A stretch of DNA of 64,000 nucleotides from Auanema rhodensis (taxonomy: Eukaryota > Nematoda > Chromadorea > Rhabditida > Rhabditidae), in NCBI GenBank assembly GCA_964057225.1, contig OZ059897.1, forward strand, positions 5,580,001 to 5,644,000, given 5' to 3'. Made by a program: the position numbers and the translations under genes. Positions 12,929-24,236 of this stretch are shown piece after piece. Positions within the stretch are counted from its first letter, which is position 1, and each line of letters opens with the position of its first letter. The notes under the pieces are model-generated. The model ran no database searches, was not told the origin of the DNA, and saw only the letters and a list, made by a program, of their open reading frames with translations.

Positions 12929-15900
12929 ATGGAAGAATCAATGTTCCCCAACCAGGAGACGGCTGAAGCCAGATACATCGCTATCTTTGGCACCCGTACT
13001 CGATTCGTCGTAATGGTCCTCGTACTCTTATGCCTGACAAGTATCTGGTAAGTCTTTATAGTTAAAAAATGTTATTTTTGAAATTAAATTTCAACCAAAG
13101 CTGCCAAGATGATAAAATGCTTTGAATATAACATATTATTCATGAATTTATATCAATTTAAGGACATTTAATATTATTTTGAAAATGATTTGATAAAGCC
13201 GGAAAAGAAGAAAAAAGGAAATTAGCTTATATACTAAAATTTTATTTGCATCAAAAATATTTTATAAAAATAAAAATTTAAATAAGGACTTTGAATGATT
13301 TTTCAATCAAAATTCTTTTTTTTTTAAATAAATATTTAATATTTCAGGTCAAATATCTTAACTTTCCAATTTTCTGTTATCTGTATGGCACCAAAGGAAA
13401 ATATGAATATGACATTCATAAATGGAACTCATGACATGAAGGATACATTCACCTTCACCCAAGGTTAGTTTTCTTTCTAATATTCTCATATGAATATCTG
13501 AAAATTATAATTTTAGGACAACAATCCTGGGCTATCACTGCTGTTGCTATTGCTGCTTTGGTTGGAAACTTCCCCATTGTTCAGCTTGTTAATCGAATTG
13601 GAATTCGTACCATCTTCGCATCATTGGGTATTCTGTCGGCTATTGCTACACTGTTGATGCCCACTGCCATCAGAGTATGTTTTCTCATTAAAATCTTTAA
13701 TTTCTCAAATATTCATTTGGGAAGAATACTTCTTATCACTTTTCTTACAATCATTTCATTCTTTTTGTTTTTTTTTTCGATTCATCTTCACCACATAAAC
13801 ACGAATTTGTAAAACCACATAAGCCTCTTCCAAAATCTAGCCCCTGTCTCTCAACTGTGCATCAATCAACAAGTTCGATCATCGTCAGATCATAGTTATA
13901 TTATTTTCAAAGTTTATACGTCATGATCGACATTATAACTTACGTTCGTCTGTACTCAAAAACATGACCAGACGGTAAATACGTGTTTAGATGTGTTGTC
14001 GATTCAATTCAAATATTTGCTTTCAAGTTTTAGTTAGTTAGTTAGCTTCGTTCGTGAAATTGAAATTGTCTGTCCTATCCAATGAGTCTTGTTTTCATTG
14101 GCTTCAAGAATGAAGCCCATCATTCCCATTCATATTCCGCTTTTCCACATTCAACACCTTAAAGGAGAGATCACTCAACATAAATCAAACATGACTTGTG
14201 TACTTTGCATTTACCAGTTTGTTATATATAGAATGTTTCATCTTTTTTTCCTAATTACCTCTAATGATATTTATTTTTCAGTTTGGATTCGCATACTTGT
14301 TGGTTGCCCGTATATGCCAAGGAGTCGCTTTCGCAGCCAATTTTCCAGTGATCGGAGCCTTCTGTGCCAAATGGGCTTATTACAAGCAAGTAGGTTCTAG
14401 TTTTCTTGATTATCCGAGTATTCTATGATTCTCTCTATTTTTTTGATATTATCGTGAAAGAAATAAAATACTGTACATCAGTAGAGCATCGATGTTCATG
14501 TTATAACCTGAATTTGGCTGATGCTATGCTTATATATATGTTTCAGAATGGATTATTTGTCTCAGCACTAGTTGCTTATGTGCAACTGGCGCCTGCTATT
14601 ACTATGCCGATTTCCGGCTCATTGTGTGAAGCCTTCCGGTATTTGAAGTGTTATAAGTATTCATGGTAATATTATGTATGCTTTAAGCTGGCCATCCGTT
14701 TTCTATGCACATGGAGCTGTCACTCTGGTCCTCTTCCTTGTGTACGGTATTTTCTACCGTAACAGTCCAAACAAGCATCCATTCGTTGGAAATGTTGAAT
14801 TACACAAGATATCCATTGGAAAAGTTCGCGTTGCTGAGTACGTTTACAACTATTTACAAGAATTATTTTAAACTATTCCATTATTGCTTCCTGCTCAGCA
14901 AAATTATATTAATTTGTGATTTTTGTAGCAAACGCAGTGTGCAAAAAGTACCATATATGGCAATTCTCAAAACTCCAGCTGTTTGGGCTGTTTGGATTGG
15001 ATCACTTGGCAACTTCGTCTGCGTAAACATGATGTTCTTGTTCTCTCCTATTTATCTGTCAACAGGTATTATTATATTCTTAAATATAGAATTCATATTG
15101 CTTTTCAAAGCATTTTTCAAAAAAATCTTCCAATGAAGAAGTGAAAGAGATAAAAGACAAAAGATGTTTTGTTGTATCTAATATCATTCTTATATAATTT
15201 GCAGTCCTTGGATTCCCTGTTCATAAGACTGGAATTTCTGCAGCTTTACCACCATTCGCTCAGTTCATGGCAAAGCTTATTTGTGGTTTGCATATCAGAT
15301 TATATGCTATTTAATCCATGTTTTCAAATGTTTAGGAGCTCTTTCTGATCGTATCAAATGCATCAGTGAGGTTAACAAGTTCCGTCTTTTCAATACAATT
15401 GCTTTCGTTGGAAGTGGACTCTGTCTTACCATTCTTGGATTTATGGGAACTTCTAACAAGGTTTGTAATTAAAAACTTTTAAATTAGACTTATTAGCTTG
15501 AATGAGCTTATTCTAATTTTTATTTTTAGAATGCTAACATGTTGATGCTTGGAGCTGCTGCTGGAGTTCTTGGAGCTACCACCGGAGGATTCTTCAAATC
15601 CGGACCAGTTATTTCTCGTCAATACAGGTAAATATAAGAATTCAAAAATTAATTTTTAAAATTAAATTTCAGTCACTTTGTTACTGGAAATATCTCACTT
15701 GGTTTGACTATTACCATGGTTGTTATTCCATTTATTGTTAATGGACTTACTCCTCATAATACTCAAGAAGAGTGGAGATATGTCTTCTGGTTTGTCGCTG
15801 CTTTCATGGTTCGTTTTCCCTTTTTGATTTTTTGATTTCATTATATTCTCTTTCAGTTTGTCGCCAACATCGTGTTCTGTGTCATCATCCGTGGAGAGCC

Positions 15901-15988
15901 ATGCGACTTCACCAAAGACGATTACGTAGTCAAGAAGCCAGCTGTAACTGATTCTTCTCGCTCAGAGCCAGCTCTACAACAATACTAA
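12929..15988 (+). CDS. SLC17-like MFS transporter
   Basis: Twelve exons: 12929-13047, 13348-13463, 13517-13674, 14282-14389, 14547-14638, 14688-14837, 14929-15065, 15205-15285, 15336-15460, 15530-15627, 15673-15808, 15857-15988. They encode 483 residues, the usual length of SLC17 anion/phosphate transporters of the major facilitator superfamily. The N-terminus has the worm-type block TRFVVMVLVLLCLTSIWSN, followed by an extracellular loop with Asn-x-Thr sites, then motifs WPSVFYAHGA and GALSDRIK and alternating hydrophobic segments consistent with 12 helices. It probably moves organic or inorganic anions across the plasma or an organelle membrane; the substrate cannot be read from sequence. 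Codon use is more GC-rich than in neighbouring genes, suggesting good expression. A TTTCAG at 12909-12914, just before the ATG, is a likely trans-splice or 5' UTR acceptor. Exon 6 uses a CTTTAAG acceptor. Confidence 0.95.
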
Positions 15989-18345
15989 CTTCTCAAATAT
16001 CCAACAAACATCGAAATACAAAAAAAGTATTTTTGATTATTGTTGTTAAACTTTCTCCTTATTTTATAGTTTTTTCATATTTTTTGTTTTCTAACCCTTC
16101 ATAACTTGAACCGTCTCCCTCTCTCTCCCCTCCCTCCACCTTCTCACAATACTGTGTATCTTCCCTGGTCTGACCATATCTATGGTTATCATTCCAATAA
16201 TTGTATTGGAGGTTATAGCCTCAAAACACTTCAGAAGAAGGGCAATATGTCTTCTTTTGTGTCTTTGCTCACATCATCAGATTTAAACAAGACATCTTGA
16301 TGAGATTTAATCATCGTCGTCTGCTGATTTTTTGTATTTTTTCAAAAATTTTAAACCAAACTTATGCAGTAATCTTTTCTTCTCTTACAGTTTGATCTCA
16401 AAATGTGCTGCTACTAATGATGATTGTACACTATCACTTACTTACTTATATTTTCTATTTTCATAGATCAACAATACTATATAATTCCTTTAACTAAAAA
16501 GTTCAAAAGAAAAAGTTTTTTTTTTCGTCTTTTGGGGTTCAATTCAAGTGGATTCTTACATTTATTTTCTATGTAATAACCTTGTCTTTAAAATCTCAAA
16601 ACGTTATTGACAACTGAAGTTTTATAATCTTTAAGTTTTATGTGGATTTTTAGCGCTTCGAGGTCATCTTATGCAAATGAAAACATTTAATCATTTTCTC
16701 TTTTTTTATGTAAATGTCTTTAACATAAATATTTTATTTTTTCTAGACGTTTTCTTCATTTTAACGATGAAATTTACAAAAAGAAGTACTATTTTCAATG
16801 TAATGAAGAGATCTTATGGTAATACTTATGCTTCTCGTTCTTCATTGGCATGAAATAGTTATAATTATACAGCATAGTTAGTGATTATTGGTCATTTATT
16901 ATCAATAATTCTGAATTATAAATATATTAAATGACTTCAAATTTGGCAACGAAATCTTAGTTTTCATATATACAACAGTTAATTCGAAATCCATTTTGAA
17001 TTATTTGGATTGTTTTTATAATAACAAACTTTCATTTTGTTCAATCTTCACATGCTCTTAAAGGACATTAAGTTGTTTATAATTAATTTTGTCTTTTACT
17101 ATATGAGATAAAGTTAAATTGAAAACTTATTTATATGTATTTATTTCATTTTATATATATATAGTAGTTTGATTTATATCAAATTAGTTTTTATTTTTAA
17201 TTATAGAAAATAAATAAGAAATATAATCAGGTGTTATAATGGAAATAATATTAAATTATATGAAAAGAATATAAATAATTATAAAAATGTTTTATAAGTT
17301 TTAATTTATTTTGGCTAATTGTTGAATTTTTTAAAATTTCAACTTATCATCATACAGCCGGAGTATAAAGATGAAGCATTGGTGAGCATATCAAATTCAG
17401 TTAAAACTTGAATTTTATTCTTTCAAACTCAAGACTGTAATGTATAACAAACGTTTTTCTATAATATGCTGGTTTAGTTGAAAGCATATTCATGATAAGT
17501 TTGAATGAAACCTTTGTTATATTCAACATTCATCAGATTAATTCACATTTGATAACCATAAAGATATTATTAAAATAAAAGAAATTTAAAAATAAATATT
17601 TATAAGTAGAAATGAAAATTATTTTCTGTTTTCTTTTTATAATTTTATTATAAAATTCTTAGATAAAAAAACAAAAAAAAATGGTTTAGAATGATTGTTT
17701 TCCATTTTATACACCTGCTAATGATTGTGACGACATAGTCTTCAGAAAATGAAATATTATAATATTCAACTGAATAAATCTGTTTATTTATATAATTTCA
17801 TTTGATTTTATTATTGTTTTGTAATTTTTGTATGTAAATACTTTTTTTATTCATTTTTTCTTAAATAATCTTTAATTATTTTATAATTTAGGAAGGAAAA
17901 ACAATTCAAAATTGAAAAGGAAAGACGAAACTATATATAAATATTCAATTTATTCCATATAATATGTACAGGTGCTCAATATAAATAATATACATTTAAT
18001 TTTTTTAATAACAGAAAAAATTGATTTTTTCAAAAAATTAATATTTAGATTTTGCTGAATTTCGTAATGAAAATTGAATCAATCATTTATCTCAATATCA
18101 TTATCATCGTCGTATAGAGGGAGATTGATAAAGAGATAGCTAGAAAGAGAGAGAGGGAGAGAGGGAGAGAGAGAGAGAAAGAGAAAGAGAGTGCGATAGA
18201 TCATTAGAACATTCAATTATCTTCCTCATAAGTATTTTTTAATATCTATTTTCTGAAGAAAAAAAAAAGGTTTTAGTGGCATATCATATCTGATTCTTTT
18301 GGAATTCTCTAGAGAACAATTGCTCTTTAACTATATTTATTAAAA
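15989..18345. other. Intergenic region between transporter and chemoreceptor
   Basis: Apart from the exon-11-like relic at 16143-16280, this is very AT-rich DNA with poly-A/T runs. A short GA-rich repeat occurs near 18147-18190. I see no further gene. A 60-residue frame at 16671-16853 follows a TTTTTTCTAG-like site but has no family resemblance. Confidence 0.6.
16143..16280 (+). pseudogene. Decayed copy of SLC17-like transporter exon 11
   Basis: About 150 bases past the transporter stop, this stretch matches exon 11 (15673-15808) along most of its length. In one frame it reads LTISMVIIPIIV, against LTITMVVIPFIV in the gene. About 50 bases later it reads EEGQYVFFCVFAH, against EEWRYVFWFVAAF, but in another frame. 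The two matching halves are therefore separated by a net frameshift, and no good splice donor follows. Exons 10 and 12 have no visible partner nearby. This looks like the remnant of a tandem-duplicated transporter, or of a duplicated alternative exon, that has lost coding function. Confidence 0.65.
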
Positions 18346-19949
18346 ATGGATTCAAATTCAACAATATTCAATACTGATACATCGATATATGAAGCTATAT
18401 TAACTTATATTTGTATATGTAATACATTTTTATATGTTTTATCTTTTTTTATTATTCAAATATTTTCTCCACGTATGGTTAAACGACATAAAATTCTTTA
18501 TATATGTCATATATCATGGTTTGTTTCTATTTTTATGTTTTTTCTTCTAATTCATTTAATATTATTCATTTAAAGGGTTCAATGTTTTTCCTTATTTCTT
18601 TCTAAATTAGTTTGTTTGGATGTTATGGAGTATTGTCTTACTCTTCATCAACTTGGTCCTGCTAATCATATTCATATTTCTGCTCGTATAGGTCTTACTA
18701 TAATCTGTATAATTGCTGCATGTATGTCGTTTCAATCAAATACATCTGAATCATCTGTATGATATTTCTTACAGGCATTGTATCCTCACTTTATCATATT
18801 GGGCTTAACTGTATATTTCGAATCAGCTCACAAGCAAATATTTTTCGAAAATTTAGTGAGCTTGAAGCTTATATAATGCTTGGTAGCTATATACTCAATG
18901 CATTTCTTGTAATTCTGGCTGTTTCATGGATTTTTCCTTCTAATCAGGCACATGCCAAGCAAACTCTAAATAAGGTTTTTGATATTCCTCGTATACTGGT
19001 GATTCACATCCCAAATAGCTTATTTTTCTTTGTAAAATTGAATATTTCAAAATAATTTTTAAACAAAACGCTTCAGTTATTCTTGAATTTTTCAATTTTT
19101 TTCATCAAATTTCAGCAAAAAATAGAATGTAAAGAAGATTTAATACAATCTCCATCATATGTTGTAGCTCATCCTAAACGAATAGAACAAACTTCATATC
19201 TACTAGTCTTATCACTTATAAGTGTTCTTCTTATTTTATGTTTATTATGGAGAGTTGCAACTATTCTTATAACTAATAATTCGATTGGTTTATCACAAAA
19301 ATCTCGAAAACTACATAGGACATTCATACATGTATTTGCCTTACAGGTACACTTATAATCATTTCATTTTTTTCACAACATTAAAACTTGAATTGCAATT
19401 TAAACCGATTATAGTATAATAACTATTATAAATTTCAGTCATTATTGCCAGTTTCTTTATCTATATGCGCAATTTTTCTTATATTATGTCTTTCAGTACA
19501 ACTTCCTTTTAATGGTTTGTGTTTTGATATGATTTTTTGAGAAAAATATTAAAATTTCATATTAACAGGTGTTGGTCGACTACTTGTCATAATCATTATC
19601 TTAAGTTGTTCATTTAATTTAATGATATTTCTATTTGTAACTAAATCATATCATAACTATATAAGATATAAATTATATCGAATATTTAATGGTTAATTTT
19701 TAAATTTTAAACAAAAAAAAATTTGTTTGTCTATTCTATCTAAGAAAAGTTTTGATTTGAACTTCAAAAACATGAAATATGAAAAGCCGTATGTTTCATT
19801 CAAAACAATAGATTAATGAAAATTAAATATTTCTTATATTCATTCATGTTTTTCTCTTTTTCATAAAAAAATATTTTTTTTTAGAAAACAGCAGTGTAGC
19901 AACTATGTATAATGTGAATACATCTTCTAGAATACAACCATCTACTTAA
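18346..19949 (+). CDS. Srh-like seven-transmembrane chemoreceptor
   Basis: Seven exons: 18346-18518, 18576-18721, 18775-18974, 19116-19346, 19439-19514, 19569-19691, 19885-19949. They encode 337 residues, the usual length for the nematode Srh/Str chemoreceptor superfamily. Hydrophobic blocks fit seven helices. The third cytoplasmic loop to TM6 region reads SRKLHRTFIHVFALQSLLPV, matching the family pattern in which a basic His/Arg-rich loop precedes a helix with Leu-Gln and a Pro. It is followed by a TM7-like block and a short Ser/Asn-rich tail. Such receptors sit in the cilia of sensory neurons and signal through G proteins; the ligand is unknown. Exon 1 appears to end in a stop at 18571, but a GTTTGT donor at 18519 with an ATTTAAAG acceptor at 18568-18575 restores one frame through TM2-TM3. 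The family call rests on topology and the TM6 motif, so a neighbouring Str-superfamily class is possible. Confidence 0.8.
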
Positions 19950-20655
19950 TATAAATTATTTCTTTGTTTATAGTATATACATATTTCAGATTATTCTTTT
20001 AATTTATTATATATTATATTATTATGTTTAATAGAATTTCTTTTTTAAATTAAAAAATCGTATAAATGAAGAGTAAACTTCTTTATTATCATTGCATATT
20101 TCATTATTAATGAAAAAAACTTCAAAAGCCAAGTTCAAGTTATTCATTTGAACTATAATATACCCGAATGTTTTCTGATGTTTTTTTTTGTCTTTGGCTT
20201 ATACCAATAAATTTGTAATCATAATTGAGGAATAAAATAAAAATACAATATGATACAAGCAAATCAAGCATATTTGAAAGTATGAGTCATACATGTAATT
20301 AATCAGAAGAGGAGGAATTATAAAGAATGTGAGAGACTTTCAAAATTCAATTTCAAAGTATTATTATCCAATAATAGATGAACGAAAGACATATATGTAA
20401 ATTAAATTATATATTAATAATAAAGGAAATCATAGCTATTAAAGGTGTTCTTAGCGCATATGTGTAAGTGGGTGTCAGACAACGCCATCAAGACGTTCGT
20501 TCACCTGTTCACAAATGGTCTTGATTATTATACAGAACATAATATTGAAAAAGTTAAGTATAAAATCAATTATACATTATGTATATTATATATATATATT
20601 ATATAAATTATTATTAATAACCTATGATCTTCATCGTAGAATTATGGCTGAGTTT
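19950..20655. other. Convergent 3' intergenic region
   Basis: AT-rich sequence between the 3' ends of the plus-strand chemoreceptor and the minus-strand zinc-finger gene. Both strands carry several AATAAA-like signals (for example near 20205 and 20232). A less AT-rich patch at 20455-20525 has no recognisable feature. Confidence 0.6.
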
Positions 20656-23514
20656 TCAAAGAGGCATCATTGCAACTGAACGATTATATGATGAAGAGGA
20701 AGTTGTTGAAACATGATCATCGTCCACATCCATTTCTTCTTCTTCTTCTACTTCTTCATCATCTTCATCATCATCAAATTCGTCGTCTTCGTCAGATGAA
20801 ACGTTAACTTTCCTGAAACCAGCTCCATACAGGTCTGGTTCAAGCTTGATTGAATGTGCAGCTAATAGCATAGGTTTCTTTTCTTCGAAATTCCAACCAG
20901 GGAAGAGATCATCGAGAGTGGTGTTATCCTAAAATGATAAAACGAATTGTTTAGAGAATTGCAAAATGAAAAACTCGCCTTTCGAGTAAAACTACGAGGA
21001 GGTGCACGAGGACCGAAAATTCTCTGAGGCATTCTTTTCTCCAAATTATGAGCATCATTTTCATTTCTGATTCCTTCGTCAATGCTGGACTGTTCTTCAG
21101 TTTCATCATGAACTGATCTATCGTTTACGTCACAATCTTCTTCTTCCGCATCAGATTCTTTTGAAGAGTTGTTATCATCACTATCGTCGTCGCTTGAATG
21201 GTCCGTGTGATCAGTATCCAGACAGCTGTCGTCATCCACATCACTGTTAGAATCAGCATCAGAATCTGCATACGCCGAATCACATTCGTCGTCATGTTCC
21301 ATATCCCTCATAACAACATTGTCCAAGAAATTTCGAACAGGAATGAAACTGTTATCAATTGGTTCGACCATTTTTTGTTCCTTTTTCGAAGGAACTATTT
21401 GATAAGCATATCTTCCATAAGCTTTACGATGAGCGGCACCAATCTACATAAAAGGAACAAGATAACAATATTGAAAAGTCTAGCCACTAAGACATACCCC
21501 AGGCCTGCGGTATGGAATCATTTCAAATTGGAAATTAAACGATTGTAAAGTTAGAAATTGTTCTTGAAGCTTTCGATCATAGTATGGTGTCCAAAGAAAA
21601 CGAAGTCCACCTGTTCGTGCTATCAAGAAAAATGATAAAATTACCCGAAAGAACATTAATAACTTACGTTTGGGACGAATCAACTTCTTCCAGCCATACC
21701 AACTTTCAGGAGCTTTTTCATTATTGGATAATTCTTTAACTGAAAAAGAAAACAATTAGTTATAGTTTTTATTGATTATAAACACTGAAATGAATGCAAC
21801 AACCGGCTCCTTCAAAATTTGAAAATAATGATTTTTGACGTGAAACGTGTTCAATTCTTATTTTCAATTATGCTAATTATACGTCAGTTAATAACAATAT
21901 ATAGCAAAAAAAAATAAAAAAACTTCAAACATACTTTTCTTTGGTGAAGCAATATGCTGATTTCTAACATGGCTTTCAACTTTAGACATGCATCTAAATC
22001 TTTCTGTACATCCTTCGATCAAGCATTTGAAGACTCTAGCTGTTCCTGAATGTCTTGTACGAATGTGTTCCAAGAGCCATTTATACTGAAAAACAAAAAT
22101 ATAGAAACTATAAGAAAATAGAAATAGAAACCTTCTTTTCCCGATCACCACGTGAAACACTCATCTTACATTTACCGAATTCACAAGCAACAATGCTTGG
22201 AACAACTGTAGGCTCCATTAACCTTACTTCATCAACATGTTTCTAAAACCGATGAATTTGGATTATAAGTATAATAGGAATAACTAACCTCAATCATATG
22301 ATCATAAAGATTATCGTATGCATCAAACTCGAGGTTACAGTTCTTCCAATAACATGTGAAATCTTCTTGTGCTTCTTCAGTGATTACCCAATTACCTTCA
22401 TCATCAAGATTTTTTCTCAAAACTGGTGATTTCGATTTGATTGTCTTATCATCTTCAGACACAACGTCTTCATGTTCTTGAGTAGACGTTGAAGCAGAAG
22501 CCCAATCAGCTGTAAAATTCGTTTTTAACAATAGTTCAAATGAAGACAGATGTCACACAAAATTAAGAACTTACGTGATGGAATACCAGAATCTGTTGAT
22601 GTTGATTGAGTGGATACAGCTTGTAGTTCAAGTTCTTCCTTTTTGATTATATCACAATCATGAGATCCAGAGATGGACACAGAATACGCAACACTATCAC
22701 AACACGAAGATGACGAGGAGGAAGTGCCAGCTCGTGCTGAGTCTTTAATCATAAATTAAAAAATTGTTATAAAATGAGAACGAAGTATACCGATGTCTCC
22801 GAAGTTCTGCTTCAGATAGCTGCAAGTTACACCTTCTTCAGCTAATTCCAATACAGCCTTCTTTATGTTAGTTTGATTGTTCCCATTATCAGATGTATTT
22901 TTCCTTTTACGAGTAATACAGACAAGTAGTGCTGATGATTCAGGTAAAGCTGCTTCATCAGAATCTACAGCTTTAGCTGGAGAACAAGTAGAACGGTCCG
23001 ACTATAAAGAATGAAAATTAAATAAATGAAAGATTAAAACATATAATTAATATAACTTTTATTATAATTATATTAATTATATAATTTATTTTAATTATAT
23101 TCAAATTTTTTAAATTAATTAATTTTAAAAAAGACAAAACAATGAAATATGAAGATGAAAGGCGTAAAGAGATGTGAAAGAAGAAGAGATGGAAGAATGG
23201 CTATAAGAAATGAATTCAAATTTTTTCGTTTGGAAAATCATCAATGATTCGGTAAATTTCAAATGAATCTCAGTTTTTTTTATAAATTATCCTTGCCAGT
23301 AGAAATACGAACAAAGCAAAGCGAGGAAGTTTCAACAAAAAATAAATGGTATTGGGTATTCAGATGCCAGTCTGGACGTAACGTGTGGCATTTTTCACAG
23401 AAAAAAAAGAAAAAGAAAAAAACTCACCACAAGTAGACGAAGATCTGGCTTCTTTGGAGAAAATGATAAGGAATCACAACCGGAGTCATACGACAAAGGA
23501 CTCAGACGGTCCAT
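20656..23514 (-). CDS. Three-finger C2H2 zinc-finger protein with acidic C-terminus
   Basis: Ten exons on the minus strand: 23514-23428, 23001-22791, 22742-22575, 22509-22289, 22242-22132, 22085-21935, 21739-21668, 21619-21498, 21443-20979, 20928-20656; 626 residues. Three fingers at about residues 208-231, 249-278 and 287-310 all have Cys-X4-Cys and His-X4-His spacing; fingers 1 and 3 have X12 between the pairs and finger 2 has X18. The first reads FTCYWKNCNLEFDAY, which resembles the GLI/ZIC/AEBP2-Jing style of finger. A basic patch (RPKRK region) and a Trp/Tyr-rich segment follow, then two long Asp/Glu/Ser-rich stretches. It is likely a nuclear DNA- or chromatin-binding regulator. Resemblance to AEBP2/Jing (PRC2 accessory factors) is a guess from finger layout only. 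The intron between the last two exons appears to be GC-AG. An upstream exon is possible because an ATTATAG acceptor-like site precedes the ATG. Confidence 0.85.
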
Positions 23515-24163
23515 ACCCAGATCTATAATTTTTCAAAAATTAATTTTTGTCAATTGAAATAGAAGAGAAAAGATGAGAATATTGATAAGAATGGGACATT
23601 AAAAGATCAAAAGTTCCTGAAATAGATAGTAAAGAATGTAGAATATGAGAAATGAATTGAATAGAAAGAATTGAGACAAATCAAGAACTGATAAGATATA
23701 GTTGGTTATCTTTATTATACTCTCTTCTTTTCTTTATAAATGATAAGAAATACACATAAATATACATAATTATAAAAATATTCAAAGGATTTTTTTTTAA
23801 AAAACAAGAGAGAGAGATACAAACAATACGTAGATCTTGAAAATTTTTTAAAAATTGTGCTCACAATCAATTGAGATTTTCAAGTAAATTGTATTTTGAT
23901 GACGTTAGCTAAATGCCAAACTATGAAATAGTTATTATATCTATATATATCTATATATATATATATAAAGATAAATATATTTGTTTTCTTTTTTTAAATA
24001 TTATATGACAAAGTTTGAATGAGGTGATGTGTTTGTGAGACCAAAATTGCCGTCTATCCATCCAAGAAAAGAAAAAAAGGAACTGAGCGAACAGTACAAG
24101 GTTACGGTACTTGTGTATGTGTTGACCCTTAATGATCCGCGTTGGTCATCACATTTTAGTCGG

Positions 24164-24236
24164 TATAGAAAGAGAGAAAGAGAAAGAAAGAGAGAAAAAG
24201 AGAGAGAGAGAGAGAGTAAGAGAGAGAGGGAGAGCT
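24164..24236. repeat. Polypurine (GA/GAAA)n tract
   Basis: About 70 bases of almost pure purine dominated by AG and AAAG units, giving a false Arg-Glu-Lys reading frame. Confidence 0.9.

Noticed and set aside
18568-18575. Stop codon at 18571 as the true end of a 75-residue protein
   Set aside because: An upstream GTTTGT donor and the AAG acceptor here join TM2 to six further receptor exons in perfect phase, giving a full-length 337-residue receptor.
19121-19140. String resembling the nematode miR-1 core (GAATGTAAAGAAG)
   Set aside because: It lies inside coding exon 4 of the chemoreceptor and has no foldback partner; chance match.
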